DNA from: Archangium sp.
GTDB taxonomy: Bacteria > Myxococcota > Myxococcia > Myxococcales > Myxococcaceae
Reading direction: 5' to 3'
Assembly: GCA_030681645.1 (NCBI GenBank)
Contig: JAUXRX010000049.1
Span: 496,001 to 560,000, forward strand
DNA: 64,000 nucleotides
The notes beneath the pieces were generated by a model, which had not been told where the DNA came from, did no database searches, and was given only the letters and a program-made list of their open reading frames with translations. Positions 36,105-53,802 of the stretch are shown here, in pieces; position 1 is the first letter of the stretch; each line of letters opens with the position of its first letter. The translations under genes were made by a program, and so were the position numbers.

Positions 36105-36746
36105 TTAGCGCGAGGCCATCGTCCAGTCGCCGGACTCGCCGTGGGCCTTCTTGAGCACCGCGTACTCGCGACGCACGGCCCTCACGTAGTTGTGCCAGGG
36201 CTCGGTGTTGCGCGCCTTGAGGGCGCCGGCCAGCTTGTTGGGCCCGCAGTTGTAGGCCATCAGGGTGAGGTCGAGGCGCCCGCGGAAGAGCTCCTTCAAG
36301 TACTTGAGGTAACGAACGCCCAGCCGCACGTTGAGCGAGGGGTCGGCTTCCAGCTCGGCCCGGCTGAGCTTCACCCCTTCTCGCTGGGCCACCCAGACCA
36401 GGGTGGTCGGCCGCAGCTGCATCAGCCCGCGCGCGCCCACCACGGACGTGGCGTGCTGACGGAACTCCGACTCCACGTCGATCACCGCCAGCACCAGCAT
36501 GGGGTCCAGGCCGGCCCGCTCAGACTCCTCGGCGATGGCCTCGGCGACGTGGTTGCGCAGCTCGATGCCCCAGCCGGGGGCGCGCTCGAGCAGCGTCGCT
36601 TCGATGCGCTCGAAGTCGGGGTGGCGCACCGTGCGCACGCCCTCGACCTGCACCCGGGTCGCCGCAGGCGGCTCCGCCAGGGGCTTGAGGGTCCAGGCGA
36701 TGGTGGCCGCGCTCGCGACCACCACCAGTGGCAGGAGCCACTTCAC
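36105..36746 (-). CDS. Lytic transglycosylase (SLT domain), membrane-anchored
   Basis: 213 aa. The N-terminus is one hydrophobic helix (WLLPLVVVASAATIAW), then a short linker and a goose-lysozyme-like SLT domain: catalytic Glu in AVIDVESEFRQ, GARGLMQLRP, and MAYNCGPNKL. It cuts peptidoglycan glycan strands in the periplasm. The GTG start overlaps the stop of the upstream phasin-like gene by 4 bp (GTGA), indicating coupling, which is odd given the different compartments of the products. Confidence 0.9.
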   Translation of the reverse strand: MKWLLPLVVVASAATIAWTLKPLAEPPAATRVQVEGVRTVRHPDFERIEATLLERAPGWGIELRNHVAEAIAEESERAGLDPMLVLAVIDVESEFRQHATSVVGARGLMQLRPTTLVWVAQREGVKLSRAELEADPSLNVRLGVRYLKYLKELFRGRLDLTLMAYNCGPNKLAGALKARNTEPWHNYVRAVRREYAVLKKAHGESGDWTMASR

Positions 36747-37024
36747 TTCGTGAGCCCCTCGAGCCGGCGGCTGAGCGCGTCGAGCCGCGCGTTGAGCTGC
36801 GCCACTTCGTCACGCCGCGGCACCTTGAGGCGCGCCACCGAGGCCTTCACCACCTCGTCCATCCGCCGCTCGAGGTCCTTCCGCTGAGTGGCGAGGCGCT
36901 CGCCGAGCTTGCGCGCCTCGTCCTGGCTCATGCCCTGGAGTCGTCCCAGGAGCTTCTGCGCCTCTTCCTCCGCCCCATGGACGGTGGTCAGCGCCTGGCT
37001 CCAGATCTGTTGGAAGAACTCCAT
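36743..37024 (-). CDS. Phasin-like small coiled-coil protein
   Basis: 93 aa from ATG 37024 with GGAGG 7 nt upstream. Sequence is almost entirely alpha-helical and charged, with heptads (FFQQIWSQALTTVHGAEEEA, LGERLATQRKDLERRMDEVV) and a C-terminal Leu-rich helix (LDALSRRLEGL). This resembles PhaI/PhaF-type phasins, which coat polyhydroxyalkanoate granules, but no PHA synthase is in the window. It is one of two such genes in a row. Confidence 0.6.
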   Translation of the reverse strand: MEFFQQIWSQALTTVHGAEEEAQKLLGRLQGMSQDEARKLGERLATQRKDLERRMDEVVKASVARLKVPRRDEVAQLNARLDALSRRLEGLTK

Positions 37025-37077
37025 AGGCGCACCTCCAACCACATGTAGCGGGCAGGGGGCAACCCCCTGCGCGTGGA

Positions 37078-37452
37078 TCAGGCCGAAGCCGTGGGCTTCT
37101 TGGACAGCAGCAGGTCGACCTTCTTCGAGAGGCGCACAAGCTCTCGATTCAACTCGACAATTTCGTCGTGCGAGGCGACGCCCAGCACCGCGAGGACCTG
37201 GTCCTGGAGGCCGTTGAGGCGGTTCTTCACCTCGGCGCCGACGGCGACAGCCTGCTTCTCGATCTGCTTGAGCTGCTTGCCCGAACGGACGCCCTTGATG
37301 AGCGACTCGATCTCCTTCTGCTGCGCGCGGCCCTTCTTCACCAGCTCCTTCTCGAAGTGCACGAGGCGCTTGCGCGCGTCCTCCAGCTGGCCGAGGACGA
37401 GGTTCTGAACTTCAGCGACGGGCGACGACTGAACGGTCTGCTTCCGAGCCAT
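37078..37452 (-). CDS. Phasin-family protein
   Basis: 124 aa from ATG 37452 with GGAGG just upstream. N-terminus MARKQTVQSSPVAEVQNLVL, then a long amphipathic helix (KELVKKGRAQQKEIESLIKG) and a basic region; the C-terminus VELNRELVRLSKKVDLLLS is a Leu-zipper-like helix shared with the upstream neighbour's LNARLDALSRRLEGL. A phasin or a structural coiled coil. The two genes probably arose by duplication and are 53 bp apart on the same strand. Confidence 0.65.
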   Translation of the reverse strand: MARKQTVQSSPVAEVQNLVLGQLEDARKRLVHFEKELVKKGRAQQKEIESLIKGVRSGKQLKQIEKQAVAVGAEVKNRLNGLQDQVLAVLGVASHDEIVELNRELVRLSKKVDLLLSKKPTASA

Positions 37453-37588
37453 GGTGTGACCTCCGACTGCGTGTTTGACGCACCGCATATAACGCAGCGC
37501 AGCAAAGGTGCAAGGTCGAGGGGTCGATGAGCTGGCGTGCGCAAATGGTCTCCCCAGCGGTTGATGGCGCCACCTGAGCGCGGCGGCC

Positions 37589-37939
37589 TTGGTCGTCACC
37601 ACGGTCCTGTCGCTCGGCGTGCTGCCCGTCGTGTTTGAGGTGTTCGAGGACTCTGGGGGCAGTCCGATGCGCGTGCGGTTGGCGGCGTCTCCTTGGTGGG
37701 CGCTGTGCAACATCGTGGCTTCAGTGCTGGGAATGCTGGCCGCGCACGCGCTCGGGCGCCGACCCTACGCCAGCGCATGGGTTCTGGTAGCGACCACACT
37801 GCTGTTGCTGGCGGGAGCTACTTTCACCGTCTGGTCGGCACTGGCCCTTTCGTGCCCGCCCCTCGGAGCGGTCGCCTGCTGCTTCGCTGCGCTGTTGGCG
37901 AAGAGGTTCGTGCACCAGGCTCCCTCGGTGCGGCGCTGA
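37589..37939 (+). CDS. Hypothetical small membrane protein
   Basis: 116 aa if started at the TTG at 37589. Three hydrophobic stretches are plausible helices (WALCNIVASVLGMLAAHALG, VLVATTLLLLAGATFTVWSA, LGAVACCFAALLAKRF). There is no clear ribosome site and no recognisable family. Hydrophobicity argues for a real gene; the start and even coding status are uncertain. Confidence 0.45.
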   Translation: MVVTTVLSLGVLPVVFEVFEDSGGSPMRVRLAASPWWALCNIVASVLGMLAAHALGRRPYASAWVLVATTLLLLAGATFTVWSALALSCPPLGAVACCFAALLAKRFVHQAPSVRR

Positions 37940-38526
37940 TTGCACAACCGGTCTCGAGCACGCGGGTGATGGTGGGCCGCGCAGCGGGTGCACGATCCCT
38001 TTGAGGCGGCAGCCCTGTTGAGAGCGCTGAAGCGGCTCGGGTAGTCGTGCTTCGCGCGCCGCGGAGGAGCGTTCGGATGCAATCAGTGGGCGCGCTGCGG
38101 CGCGATCGTGAGTCCGTCTCGGCGCGTCGGAGACCTCACCTTGGTCGGGCAGCTTCAGCTCGAGGTCGCGCGGGTAGGTGGCAAGGTCGGGGCGCTTCTC
38201 CGGGGCGCGTAATGGACCATTACCGCGAGCGAATGGTTCATTACACGCTTGGGAGCGGCGGCCAGGCGGGGCACGTCACGTGAAGATCCTCGCCCGAAGT
38301 GAGGGGCCAGCCCGTAACACGCACGGAAGGAGCCTTCCTTCACCACACTCCTCGAGGCTTCTCGACGTTCACTCGCGCATGTCGGTCGAGCCCTTGTCGA
38401 TCCCTGCTAAATCGCGGCCTTCCTCAATCTGTCGTGCCCCCCCGCGCACCGGCGCCGCGGCTGCATGTCAGTCCCGATCCGTAGAGTGCCGGCCTTCGGC
38501 AATCACGCCGACCTGACGGGGGCCAC
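37940..38526. other. 587-bp intergenic region with two operator-like palindromes
   Basis: No convincing gene is seen here; short readable frames have no homology cues or ribosome sites. Two palindromes of the form AATG-N3-CATT sit at 38211-38221 (part of a perfect 15-bp palindrome, 38209-38223) and 38232-38242, with centres exactly 21 bp apart, two helical turns. They look like a dimeric binding site for a helix-turn-helix regulator. Confidence 0.55.
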
Positions 38527-39309
38527 ATGAACGCAACGACACTCCAGAAAACCGACGAACTGATCAACCTCGAGCGCGAAGTCTCTGAGGGCAACGCCAG
38601 CCCAGCGGTGCTGCGGCGCCTCGAGCGCCTCAGGCACAAGAACGAAAAGGCCACGCTGGGCCTGCTCGCGAAGGCGCTCTCCTCCTACGAGTTCCGCGAC
38701 GACGTGCTTCACACCGCGCGGCTGCGCGACACCAAGTACCTGGCTGAGTGCGCGAAAGACGCGCAGTGGGCCACCGTGGAAGTGCTGGATCTCGGGTGGA
38801 ACAGCCTGAAGCGGCTCGGCATCGCGACCTCCGATTTCCTCGCTTCGATGCCGCTCCTCCACACGCTCTTGATCCAGGCGGCCCAGGTGCCGGAACGCCC
38901 CTGCCCCTCCATCACCACGCTGCGCCTGACCGGGGACCTGGAAATCGCGGTCATCGCCGAGCGCTTCCCCGGGCTGACCACGCTCGAGCTCGACTACGTC
39001 AGCCAGCCCGCGGAGCTCTGGGCTCACCCCTTCGCCCAGCAGCTCGAGTCGGTCACCGTCGGCTCGCTCACCTGGAAAGAGGACGTGCTCTTCCTTCGCC
39101 CCGGGGGGAGCTCCTCGGTCGAGTGGATCGCGCAAGGGCCGGCGCTGCGGCGCCTCGAAGTGCAGGAAGAGGAGCTCCACGACGAGCGGCTGTGGGATCT
39201 GCAGCAGCTCTTCGACGCCGCCCGGCGCAAGGGCGCAGAGGTCGTGCTGCTGCCCGAGCCGGGGCCCCGCCCCTCCTGGCGTCCGAGGCGGTACGAGCGC
39301 TGGCACTGA
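38527..39309 (+). CDS. Hypothetical leucine-rich-repeat-like protein
   Basis: 260 aa, ATG start. The middle of the protein shows imperfect LRR-like periodicity with conserved leucines and asparagine: VEVLDLGWNSLKRLG, MPLLHTLLIQAAQVP, ITTLRLTGDLEIAVI, LTTLELDYVSQPAEL. No signal peptide, so cytoplasmic. LRR proteins are usually protein-binding. The N-terminus is a helical segment (NLEREVSEGNASPAVLRRLE) reminiscent of short domains preceding myxobacterial LRRs. It ends in a shared bidirectional terminator with rpoC. Confidence 0.65.
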   Translation: MNATTLQKTDELINLEREVSEGNASPAVLRRLERLRHKNEKATLGLLAKALSSYEFRDDVLHTARLRDTKYLAECAKDAQWATVEVLDLGWNSLKRLGIATSDFLASMPLLHTLLIQAAQVPERPCPSITTLRLTGDLEIAVIAERFPGLTTLELDYVSQPAELWAHPFAQQLESVTVGSLTWKEDVLFLRPGGSSSVEWIAQGPALRRLEVQEEELHDERLWDLQQLFDAARRKGAEVVLLPEPGPRPSWRPRRYERWH

Positions 39310-39315
39310 GCCCAA

Positions 39316-39350
39316 CGAAAAAGGCGGCCCCTTTCGGAGCCGCCTCTTTC
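39316..39350 (-). terminator. Terminator of rpoC (probably bidirectional)
   Basis: AGGCGGC at 39322-39328 pairs with GCCGCCT at 39339-39345 across a 10-nt loop. On the minus strand it is followed by TTTTTCG, so it ends the rpoBC transcript; CTTTC on the plus side could also stop the LRR-like gene. Confidence 0.85.
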
Positions 39351-39373
39351 ACTTCCTTCGGCTGAAGCTCAGC

Positions 39374-43597
<4,224 letters not shown>

Positions 43598-43633
43598 GGA
43601 ATCACCTGTTGGAAAGAAGAGAAGTGGGAGTGA

Positions 43634-47842
<4,209 letters not shown>

Positions 47843-47899
47843 TTTTCAGCTTCTCCAGAAAACAGGACCTGAAAACAAACGGACCATCAAGACGGGCAA

Positions 47900-47930
47900 A
47901 GCCGGTGACCTGTTTGGGAGGTCACCGGCT
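47900..47930 (-). promoter_or_regulatory. rplL-rpoB intergenic hairpin (attenuator/processing site)
   Basis: AGCCGGTGACCT at 47900-47911 pairs perfectly with AGGTCACCGGCT at 47919-47930 across a 7-nt loop, in the 114 bp between rplL and rpoB. The T-run after it is weak, so partial termination or RNase processing is likelier than full termination, as known for rplL-rpoB in other bacteria. Confidence 0.65.
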
Positions 47931-47956
47931 CGCCCACGAACCGACTTTTCTGCGAA

Positions 47957-48328
47957 TTACTTGAGCTCGACGGTGGCGCCGGCGGCCATCAGCTTGTCCT
48001 TCATCTTGGCCGAGTCCTCCTTGTTGACGCCTTCCTTCACCGTCTTGGGCGCGCCCTCGACGAGGTCCTTGGCCTCCTTGAGGCCCAGGCCGGTCAGCTC
48101 GCGGATGACCTTGATCACGTCGATCTTCTTGTCGCCGGCCTTCGCCAGGATGACGGTGAACTCGGTCTGCGCCTCGGCGGGAGCCGCGGCGGCTGCCGCA
48201 GGGCCTGCAGCGGCAACAGCGGCCGCGGCGGAAACGCCCCACTTCGACTCCAGCTGCTTCACCAGGTCGGCCGCCTCGAGAACCGTGAGGCCCGAGAGCT
48301 GGTCGATGATTGCGTTGATGTCTGCCAT
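47957..48328 (-). CDS. rplL: 50S ribosomal protein L7/L12
   Basis: 123 aa. N-terminal dimerisation domain, an Ala-rich hinge ([20 protein letters not shown]), and the globular C-terminal domain with [20 protein letters not shown] and [16 protein letters not shown]. It forms the ribosomal stalk with L10 and recruits GTPase factors. Precedes rpoB, with a hairpin between. Confidence 0.98.
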   Translation of the reverse strand: MADINAIIDQLSGLTVLEAADLVKQLESKWGVSAAAAVAAAGPAAAAAAPAEAQTEFTVILAKAGDKKIDVIKVIRELTGLGLKEAKDLVEGAPKTVKEGVNKEDSAKMKDKLMAAGATVELK

Positions 48329-48380
48329 GACTTTTTTCTCCAGAAATTGAACTGCGGTAGTGGTTGAAAAACGGGTTTGG

Positions 48381-48893
48381 TTACGCCTTCTCCGACTTTG
48401 CCTTGATCACGCGCACCAGGGCCGCGCTCGGTTCCTTGATGGTCCGAAGCAGCTTGGTTGCGGGCTGGTTGATCATGCCGAGGATCGTCGACCGCAGCTC
48501 GTTCAGACCCGGCAACTTCGCCAGGGCCTGGACGCCCGCCTTGTCGATCTTCTGACCCTGAACGACACCCGAACGGATCTTCACCGTCTCGAGGTCTTTC
48601 ACGAACGCCGCCAGGATCTTGGCCGGCGCAACGACGTCGTCGTAGCTGATGGCAAGCGCCACCGGCCCCACGAAGTCGTCAGAGATCTTCTCGACAGAGG
48701 TGCCCTTCGCTGCGCGTCTGGCCAGCGTGTTCTTCAGCACCTTCCATTCGACCCCGCCGTCACGAAGCTTCTTGCGAAGCTTGTTCACGGTGTCGACGTC
48801 CAACTTGTTGAACTCGGCCAGAATCACACCCTTTGCACGGGTGAATTTGTCGCTGAGTTCCTTGATCAGGATTTCTTTCTCGCTCTTGAGCAT
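48381..48893 (-). CDS. rplJ: 50S ribosomal protein L10
   Basis: 170 aa from ATG 48893, with GGAGGT 7 nt upstream. Starts [18 protein letters not shown] with [14 protein letters not shown] and [12 protein letters not shown]; ends in a helix binding L7/L12 dimers. The in-frame extension to 48992 is part of the leader, not coding. L10 usually represses its own operon by binding the leader. Confidence 0.97.
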   Translation of the reverse strand: MLKSEKEILIKELSDKFTRAKGVILAEFNKLDVDTVNKLRKKLRDGGVEWKVLKNTLARRAAKGTSVEKISDDFVGPVALAISYDDVVAPAKILAAFVKDLETVKIRSGVVQGQKIDKAGVQALAKLPGLNELRSTILGMINQPATKLLRTIKEPSAALVRVIKAKSEKA

Positions 48894-49280
48894 TTGCACA
48901 CCTCCTTCCGTCTTTGACATCCCGGTAAAGCGAATGCAGGAGCGAGATTTCGTCGTGAGGCTCAGGAAGGGCGTCTCGCCATTCCCTCTCACCGCTCCCC
49001 GTCTCGGCAGGGCAGCCCGTCAAGGCCACCGTTTAAGCAACTTCGCTTCGTTCCACCGTCTCCCCCACCCCTCATCGGAGTGAGTTGCCAAGAGACTGTG
49101 GCGCTCGGCTCAGCTGCCCCTGCTGTCTTCATCCAGGGTCTATTCTTTTGAATTTGGCGCCCTCGTACTTGGCGCCTCGATTGCAAAGCTCGCCGCGCTT
49201 ACACGAGGTAGGCGCGGCGTGTCAATAGGGTGAAACTCAAGGCGTCAAGCCGACTTTGCTGGACGGCTGGCAACCAGGGC
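48894..49280 (-). promoter_or_regulatory. 387-bp rplJL leader, probable L10 autoregulatory RNA and promoter region
   Basis: This untranslated stretch separates rplA from rplJ. Near its 5' end on the minus strand is a hairpin GGCGCC...GGCGCC (49157-49177) and in the middle other GC-rich pairing segments. Leaders of this kind bind the L10-L7/L12 complex to feed back on translation. No gene is seen in it. Confidence 0.55.
49196..49225 (-). promoter_or_regulatory. Probable rplJL-rpoBC promoter
   Basis: On the minus strand TTGACA (49220-49225, a perfect -35) and TAAGCG (49196-49201) are 18 bp apart, in the 5' part of the rplJ leader. It would give a separate transcript start for rplJL-rpoBC. Confidence 0.5.
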
Positions 49281-49988
<708 letters not shown>

Positions 49989-50033
49989 GGTGGGAACCTT
50001 TTCTTGAAGTAGGGGTGGAAGGGAGAGGAAGAC

Positions 50034-50477
50034 TCAGGTGACCGTGATGCCCATCGAACGCGCCGTGCCTGCGATGGTGCGCATGCACGCCTCGATGCTG
50101 CCGGCCGTGGTGTCCTGGATCTTCAGCTTGGCGATCTCTTCGACCTGCTTCTTGGTCACCTTGCCGACGACCTCCTTGCCAGACTTCTTGGCACCGGAGC
50201 CCTTCTTCTTCTCAGTGTGCAGCCCGGCCGCCTTCTTCAGCAGCACCGACGCAGGAGGCGTCTTGAGCTCGAAGGTGAACGACCTGTCCTGGTACACGGT
50301 GATGATCACGGGAATGATCATCCCGTCCTTCATCGCCTGCTGGGTCTTGGCGTTGAACTGCTTGCAGAACTCCATGATGTTCACGCCCATCTGACCGAGC
50401 GCGGGACCAATCGGAGGGGCCGGGTTTGCCTTCCCGGCGGGGATCTGCAGCTTGACCTGTCCTGTGACCTTCTTCAT
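50034..50477 (-). CDS. rplK: 50S ribosomal protein L11
   Basis: 147 aa starting [20 protein letters not shown] then [20 protein letters not shown] and ending in the rRNA-binding domain [19 protein letters not shown]. Part of the GTPase-associated centre. Slightly longer than usual because of a Lys-rich insert near residue 91 ([13 protein letters not shown]). Confidence 0.98.
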   Translation of the reverse strand: MKKVTGQVKLQIPAGKANPAPPIGPALGQMGVNIMEFCKQFNAKTQQAMKDGMIIPVIITVYQDRSFTFELKTPPASVLLKKAAGLHTEKKKGSGAKKSGKEVVGKVTKKQVEEIAKLKIQDTTAGSIEACMRTIAGTARSMGITVT

Positions 50478-50537
50478 TTCGTACTTCTCCTGTGGTTCGA
50501 ACGGCGGGGTCTCCGCCTCCCACTGTGGTGCTGCGTG

Positions 50538-51095
50538 TTAACCAGTCGTCTTCTCGACCTGCATGAAGTCGAGCTCCACCGGGGTCGAGCGGCCGAAGAT
50601 GCTCACGAGCACCTTCACGCGGCCCTTCTCGGGGTTGACCTCTTCGATGGTGCCGTTGAAGTTCGCGAACGGGCCGTCGATGACGCGCACCGTGTCGCCG
50701 TCGTCGTACTGCACCTTGGGCTTGGGCCGCATGGTGCCTTCGGACAGCTGGGTGGTGAGGCGCTGCACCTCGGCGTCACGCAGCGGCGGCGGGTCGTCCT
50801 GGCCGACGGCGCCGAGGAAGCCGGTCACCTTCGGGGTGTTCTTGACCAGCGACTTGGTCCGGTTGTTCATCGCCATGTTGACGAGGATGTAGCCGGGCAT
50901 GGTCTTGCGGCGGGTGGTGCGCTTCTGGCCGTCACGCATCTCGACCACCTGCTCGGTGGGCACGAGGATGTCGCCGAAGAACTCCTGGAGTCCCTCGAGC
51001 TTGATCTTGTCCTCGAGGCTCTTCTTCGCCTTGCCCTCGAAGTTCGAATACGTGTGCACCACGAACCACTTCTTCTCGGTGTTCTCGTCGCTCAT
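50538..51095 (-). CDS. nusG: Transcription termination/antitermination protein NusG
   Basis: 185 aa from ATG 51095, which overlaps the secE stop by 4 bp (ATGA). The NGN domain contains [20 protein letters not shown] and [10 protein letters not shown]; the KOW domain has [20 protein letters not shown] and ends in LDFMQVEK. It links RNA polymerase to Rho or to ribosomes. Confidence 0.98.
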   Translation of the reverse strand: MSDENTEKKWFVVHTYSNFEGKAKKSLEDKIKLEGLQEFFGDILVPTEQVVEMRDGQKRTTRRKTMPGYILVNMAMNNRTKSLVKNTPKVTGFLGAVGQDDPPPLRDAEVQRLTTQLSEGTMRPKPKVQYDDGDTVRVIDGPFANFNGTIEEVNPEKGRVKVLVSIFGRSTPVELDFMQVEKTTG

Positions 51096-51538
51096 GAACC
51101 CAGACTCCCCCAGAGAGCCGGCAACCACTTGACCATCAGGTTGTAGCTGAGCGTGTCCATCCCGAAGAGGAGGACAGCAGCTACCAGCGACGCCACTACC
51201 ACGGCGATGGTGGACACGCGCACGTCCTCCCACGACGGCCAGGTGACCCGCATCAACTCGGTGGCCACCTCCATCGAGAGGCTCTTCACCTTCGGGTTCA
51301 TCCACGCGTAGGCCGCGAGGCCCGCGGTGATCACGAACCCCGAGAGATCGGCCACCTTGATCTGGGTGCCGGTGATGATCTCGGTGTTGGTGATGCTCAG
51401 CTGGGCCATCAGCATCTCGATCAGACGCCCCAGGAAGAGGGTCAAGATCAGCCCGAACACCAGGTAGCTCACGACGACGAGCCGTCGCGGGTCCATCTCC
51501 GCACGGTTCGCTTGCTGGCTCGCTTCAGTCACCGACAT
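51092..51538 (-). CDS. secE: Preprotein translocase subunit SecE
   Basis: 148 aa from ATG 51538, a long SecE with three transmembrane helices ([53 protein letters not shown]) as in E. coli, rather than the single-helix short form. The conserved cytoplasmic motif [20 protein letters not shown] precedes the last helix. Coupled to nusG by a 4-bp overlap. Confidence 0.93.
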   Translation of the reverse strand: MSVTEASQQANRAEMDPRRLVVVSYLVFGLILTLFLGRLIEMLMAQLSITNTEIITGTQIKVADLSGFVITAGLAAYAWMNPKVKSLSMEVATELMRVTWPSWEDVRVSTIAVVVASLVAAVLLFGMDTLSYNLMVKWLPALWGSLGS

Positions 51539-51610
51539 GGCGGGACCCTTCCATTTCCACAGACACACACGGTGCTTCCCCGCCAAGCAGAGGAGGAGAG
51601 CATCAGAAAC

Positions 51611-51686
51611 TGGCACGCCAGGCAGGATTCGAACCTGCAACACGCGGTTTTGGAGACCGCTGCTCTACCGTTGGAGCTACTGGCGT
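51611..51686 (-). tRNA. tRNA-Trp (anticodon CCA)
   Basis: Acceptor ACGCCAG pairs with CTGGCGT, discriminator G, CCA encoded. Anticodon loop CTCCAAA. Located between rpmG and secE, the usual place in proteobacteria-like operons. Confidence 0.95.
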
Positions 51687-51699
51687 CCGAAGAGAAAAC

Positions 51700-51867
51700 T
51701 CAGCCGACCTTGCCTTCTTTGTGATCGGTGTGCTTGCGGCACTTGCGGCAGAACTTGGACATCTCGAGCTTGTCCTGCTGCTTGCGACGGTTCTTCGTCG
51801 TCACGTAGTTCCGGTCTTTGCAGACGGTGCACTCGAGCGAAATGAGGCTGCGGTTGCCCTTGGGCAT
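51700..51867 (-). CDS. rpmG: 50S ribosomal protein L33
   Basis: 55 aa, [20 protein letters not shown] then [19 protein letters not shown] and [12 protein letters not shown]. Four cysteines in CxxC pairs make this the zinc-binding (C+) form of L33. It lies between tuf and tRNA-Trp. Confidence 0.96.
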   Translation of the reverse strand: MPKGNRSLISLECTVCKDRNYVTTKNRRKQQDKLEMSKFCRKCRKHTDHKEGKVG

Positions 51868-51981
51868 GACACGACTCCTTGAAAGATTACGACAGAGGGG
51901 ACGGCTCCCTGACAGAAGCCCTCCCCTCGTGTCAAGAGGTACGCGCCTTTGAGGCGCGCCCCGGGAAATTTGGCAAACGAC

Positions 51982-53172
51982 TTAGGCGATGATCTCGGCC
52001 ACGACGCCGGAACCAACGGTGCGGCCACCCTCACGGATGGCGAACCGCAGCTCCTTCTCCATCGCGATGGGCGTGATCAGCTCCACCTCGATGCCCGTGT
52101 TGTCGCCCGGCATGATCATCTCGACGCCTTCGCCGAGCTGCACGGTGCCAGTCACGTCCGTGGTGCGGAAGTAGAACTGGGGGCGGTAACCCTTGAAGAA
52201 CGGCGTGTGACGACCACCCTCTTCCTTGGTCAGCACGTAGATCTGCGCCTTGAACTTCGTGTGCGGGTTCACCGAGCCGGGCTTGGCGAACACCTGGCCG
52301 CGCTCGATGTCTTCGCGCTTGAGGCCACGAACCAGCGCGCCGATGTTGTCGCCGGCCATGCCGCTGTCGAGGAGCTTCTTGAACATCTCGACGCCGGTGA
52401 CGACCGTCTTCTGGGTGGGGCGCAGGCCGATGACTTCGACTTCTTCGCCGATCTTGATGATGCCGCGCTCGACGCGACCGGTGGCGACGGTGCCACGGCC
52501 TTCGATCGAGAACACGTCTTCGACGGGCATGAGGAAGGGCTTGTCGATCGCGCGAACGGGGGTCGGGATGTACGAGTCGACCGCTTCCATCAGCTTGAGG
52601 ATCGCGGGCTCGCCGATCTCCGACATGTCACCCTCGAGGGCCTTGAGGGCCGAGCCGGGGACGACCGGGATCTTGTCGCCGGGGAACTCGTACTTCTTGA
52701 GCAGGTCGCGGATCTCTTCCTCGACCAGCTGGCGCAGCTCGGCGTCGTCGAGCATGTCGACCTTGTTCAGGAAGACGACGATGTAGGGAACACCGACCTG
52801 GCGGGCGAGCAGGATGTGCTCACGGGTCTGCGGCATCGGACCGTCCGGCGCGCTGACGACGAGGATCGCGCCGTCCATCTGGGCGGCGCCGGTGATCATG
52901 TTCTTCACGTAGTCGGCGTGGCCGGGACAGTCGACGTGCGCGTAGTGACGGTTCTTCGTCTGGTACTCGACGTGCGCGGTCGAGATGGTGATGCCGCGGG
53001 CGCGCTCTTCGGGCGCCTTGTCGATCTGGTCGTACGCGAGGAAGGTGGCGCCGCCCGACTTGGCGAGCACCTTGGTGATCGCGGCGGTCAGGGTGGTCTT
53101 GCCGTGGTCAACGTGGCCGATCGTGCCGATGTTGACGTGCGGCTTGTTTCTCTCGAACTTTTCCTTCGACAT
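51982..53172 (-). CDS. tuf: Elongation factor Tu
   Basis: 396 aa from ATG 53172, with AAGGAAG upstream. G1 [10 protein letters not shown]3 DCPGHADY, G4 NKVDM and G5 SALKAL, then the conserved domain II/III segments ([28 protein letters not shown]). Delivers aminoacyl-tRNA to the ribosome. It follows four tRNA genes, the classic tufB arrangement. Confidence 0.99.
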   Translation of the reverse strand: MSKEKFERNKPHVNIGTIGHVDHGKTTLTAAITKVLAKSGGATFLAYDQIDKAPEERARGITISTAHVEYQTKNRHYAHVDCPGHADYVKNMITGAAQMDGAILVVSAPDGPMPQTREHILLARQVGVPYIVVFLNKVDMLDDAELRQLVEEEIRDLLKKYEFPGDKIPVVPGSALKALEGDMSEIGEPAILKLMEAVDSYIPTPVRAIDKPFLMPVEDVFSIEGRGTVATGRVERGIIKIGEEVEVIGLRPTQKTVVTGVEMFKKLLDSGMAGDNIGALVRGLKREDIERGQVFAKPGSVNPHTKFKAQIYVLTKEEGGRHTPFFKGYRPQFYFRTTDVTGTVQLGEGVEMIMPGDNTGIEVELITPIAMEKELRFAIREGGRTVGSGVVAEIIA

Positions 53173-53229
53173 GTCGGTCTTCCTTGTTGGTGAGTCAGTG
53201 CGGGTTGAGTTTTTGACTTCGACTTCAAA

Positions 53230-53305
<76 letters not shown>

Positions 53306-53366
53306 ACTGCCTTCGCTTCGTGCTGCGTGCTGCGTGCTGCTGCTGCGCCTGCGTACTGCGACTGCC

Positions 53367-53442
53367 TGGAGCGGGGAACGGGATTCGAACCCGCGACATT
53401 CAGCTTGGAAGGCTGACGCTCTACCAGCTGAGCTATCCCCGC
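53367..53442 (-). tRNA. tRNA-Gly (anticodon TCC)
   Basis: Acceptor GCGGGGA with TCCCCGC, discriminator T, CCA encoded, anticodon loop CTTCCAA. Between it and tRNA-Thr is a short GTGCTGC direct repeat (53319-53343). Confidence 0.95.
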
Positions 53443-53466
53443 ATGGGCCTTGGTTCGACTGAAAAG

Positions 53467-53550
53467 TGGAGGGGGGTGGATTCGAACCACCGAAGGTCGA
53501 GGACCGACAGATTTACAGTCTGTTGCCGTTGGCCACTTGGCTACCCCTCC
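53467..53550 (-). tRNA. tRNA-Tyr (anticodon GTA)
   Basis: 84-nt class II tRNA with a long variable arm. Acceptor GGAGGGG with CCCCTCC, discriminator A; CCA is not encoded. Anticodon loop CTGTAAA. Confidence 0.95.
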
Positions 53551-53599
53551 GGAAGGGCTTGTGCATATTCAATTGTGCTTCGCCTCGACTCGACTTCGT

Positions 53600-53672
53600 G
53601 GCCGGCGCCGGGATTCGAACCCGGGACCTACTGATTACAAATCAGGTGCTCTACCAGCTGAGCTACACCGGC
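53600..53672 (-). tRNA. tRNA-Thr (anticodon TGT)
   Basis: Acceptor GCCGGTG pairs with CGCCGGC (one T-G). Anticodon loop TTTGTAA. The discriminator reads C, which is unusual, and CCA is not fully encoded. First tRNA of the tuf operon. Confidence 0.92.
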
Positions 53673-53726
53673 AAGGTTCCGTAACTGCTTGAGGAAACCC
53701 GCCACCCGCCTGTCGAGGGGCGGCGC

Positions 53727-53756
53727 TCTCTATCCACGCGTGCCGCGGCAAGTCAA
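53727..53756 (-). promoter_or_regulatory. Probable promoter of the tRNA-tuf operon
   Basis: On the minus strand TTGACT (53751-53756) and TAGAGA (53727-53732), 18 bp apart, lie 55 bp before tRNA-Thr(TGT). GC-rich discriminator follows, as expected for a stringently controlled promoter. Confidence 0.5.
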
Positions 53757-53769
53757 GGAGAACCAAAGC

Positions 53770-53797
53770 GTCCCTCGACTCCGCTCGGGATGAACGG
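53770..53797. repeat. Family B repeat copy
   Basis: TCCCTCGACTCCGCTCGGGA followed by TGAACGGA, the reverse of the copies at 22650-22732. It lies just before the tRNA-tuf promoter and after rlmB. Confidence 0.75.
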
Positions 53798-53802
53798 AGG
53801 GA

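Noticed and set aside
38047-38283. 78-codon frame in the 587-bp gap
   Set aside because: Arg/Gly/Ser-rich, no ribosome site, and it runs through the palindromic operators.
48894-48992. Upstream in-frame extension of rplJ
   Set aside because: The ribosome site GGAGGT is right before ATG 48893 and all family members start there.
53309-53350. GTGCTGC direct repeats between tRNA-Thr and tRNA-Gly as an attachment site
   Set aside because: Only three short copies, no integrase or tRNA 3'-end duplication nearby.
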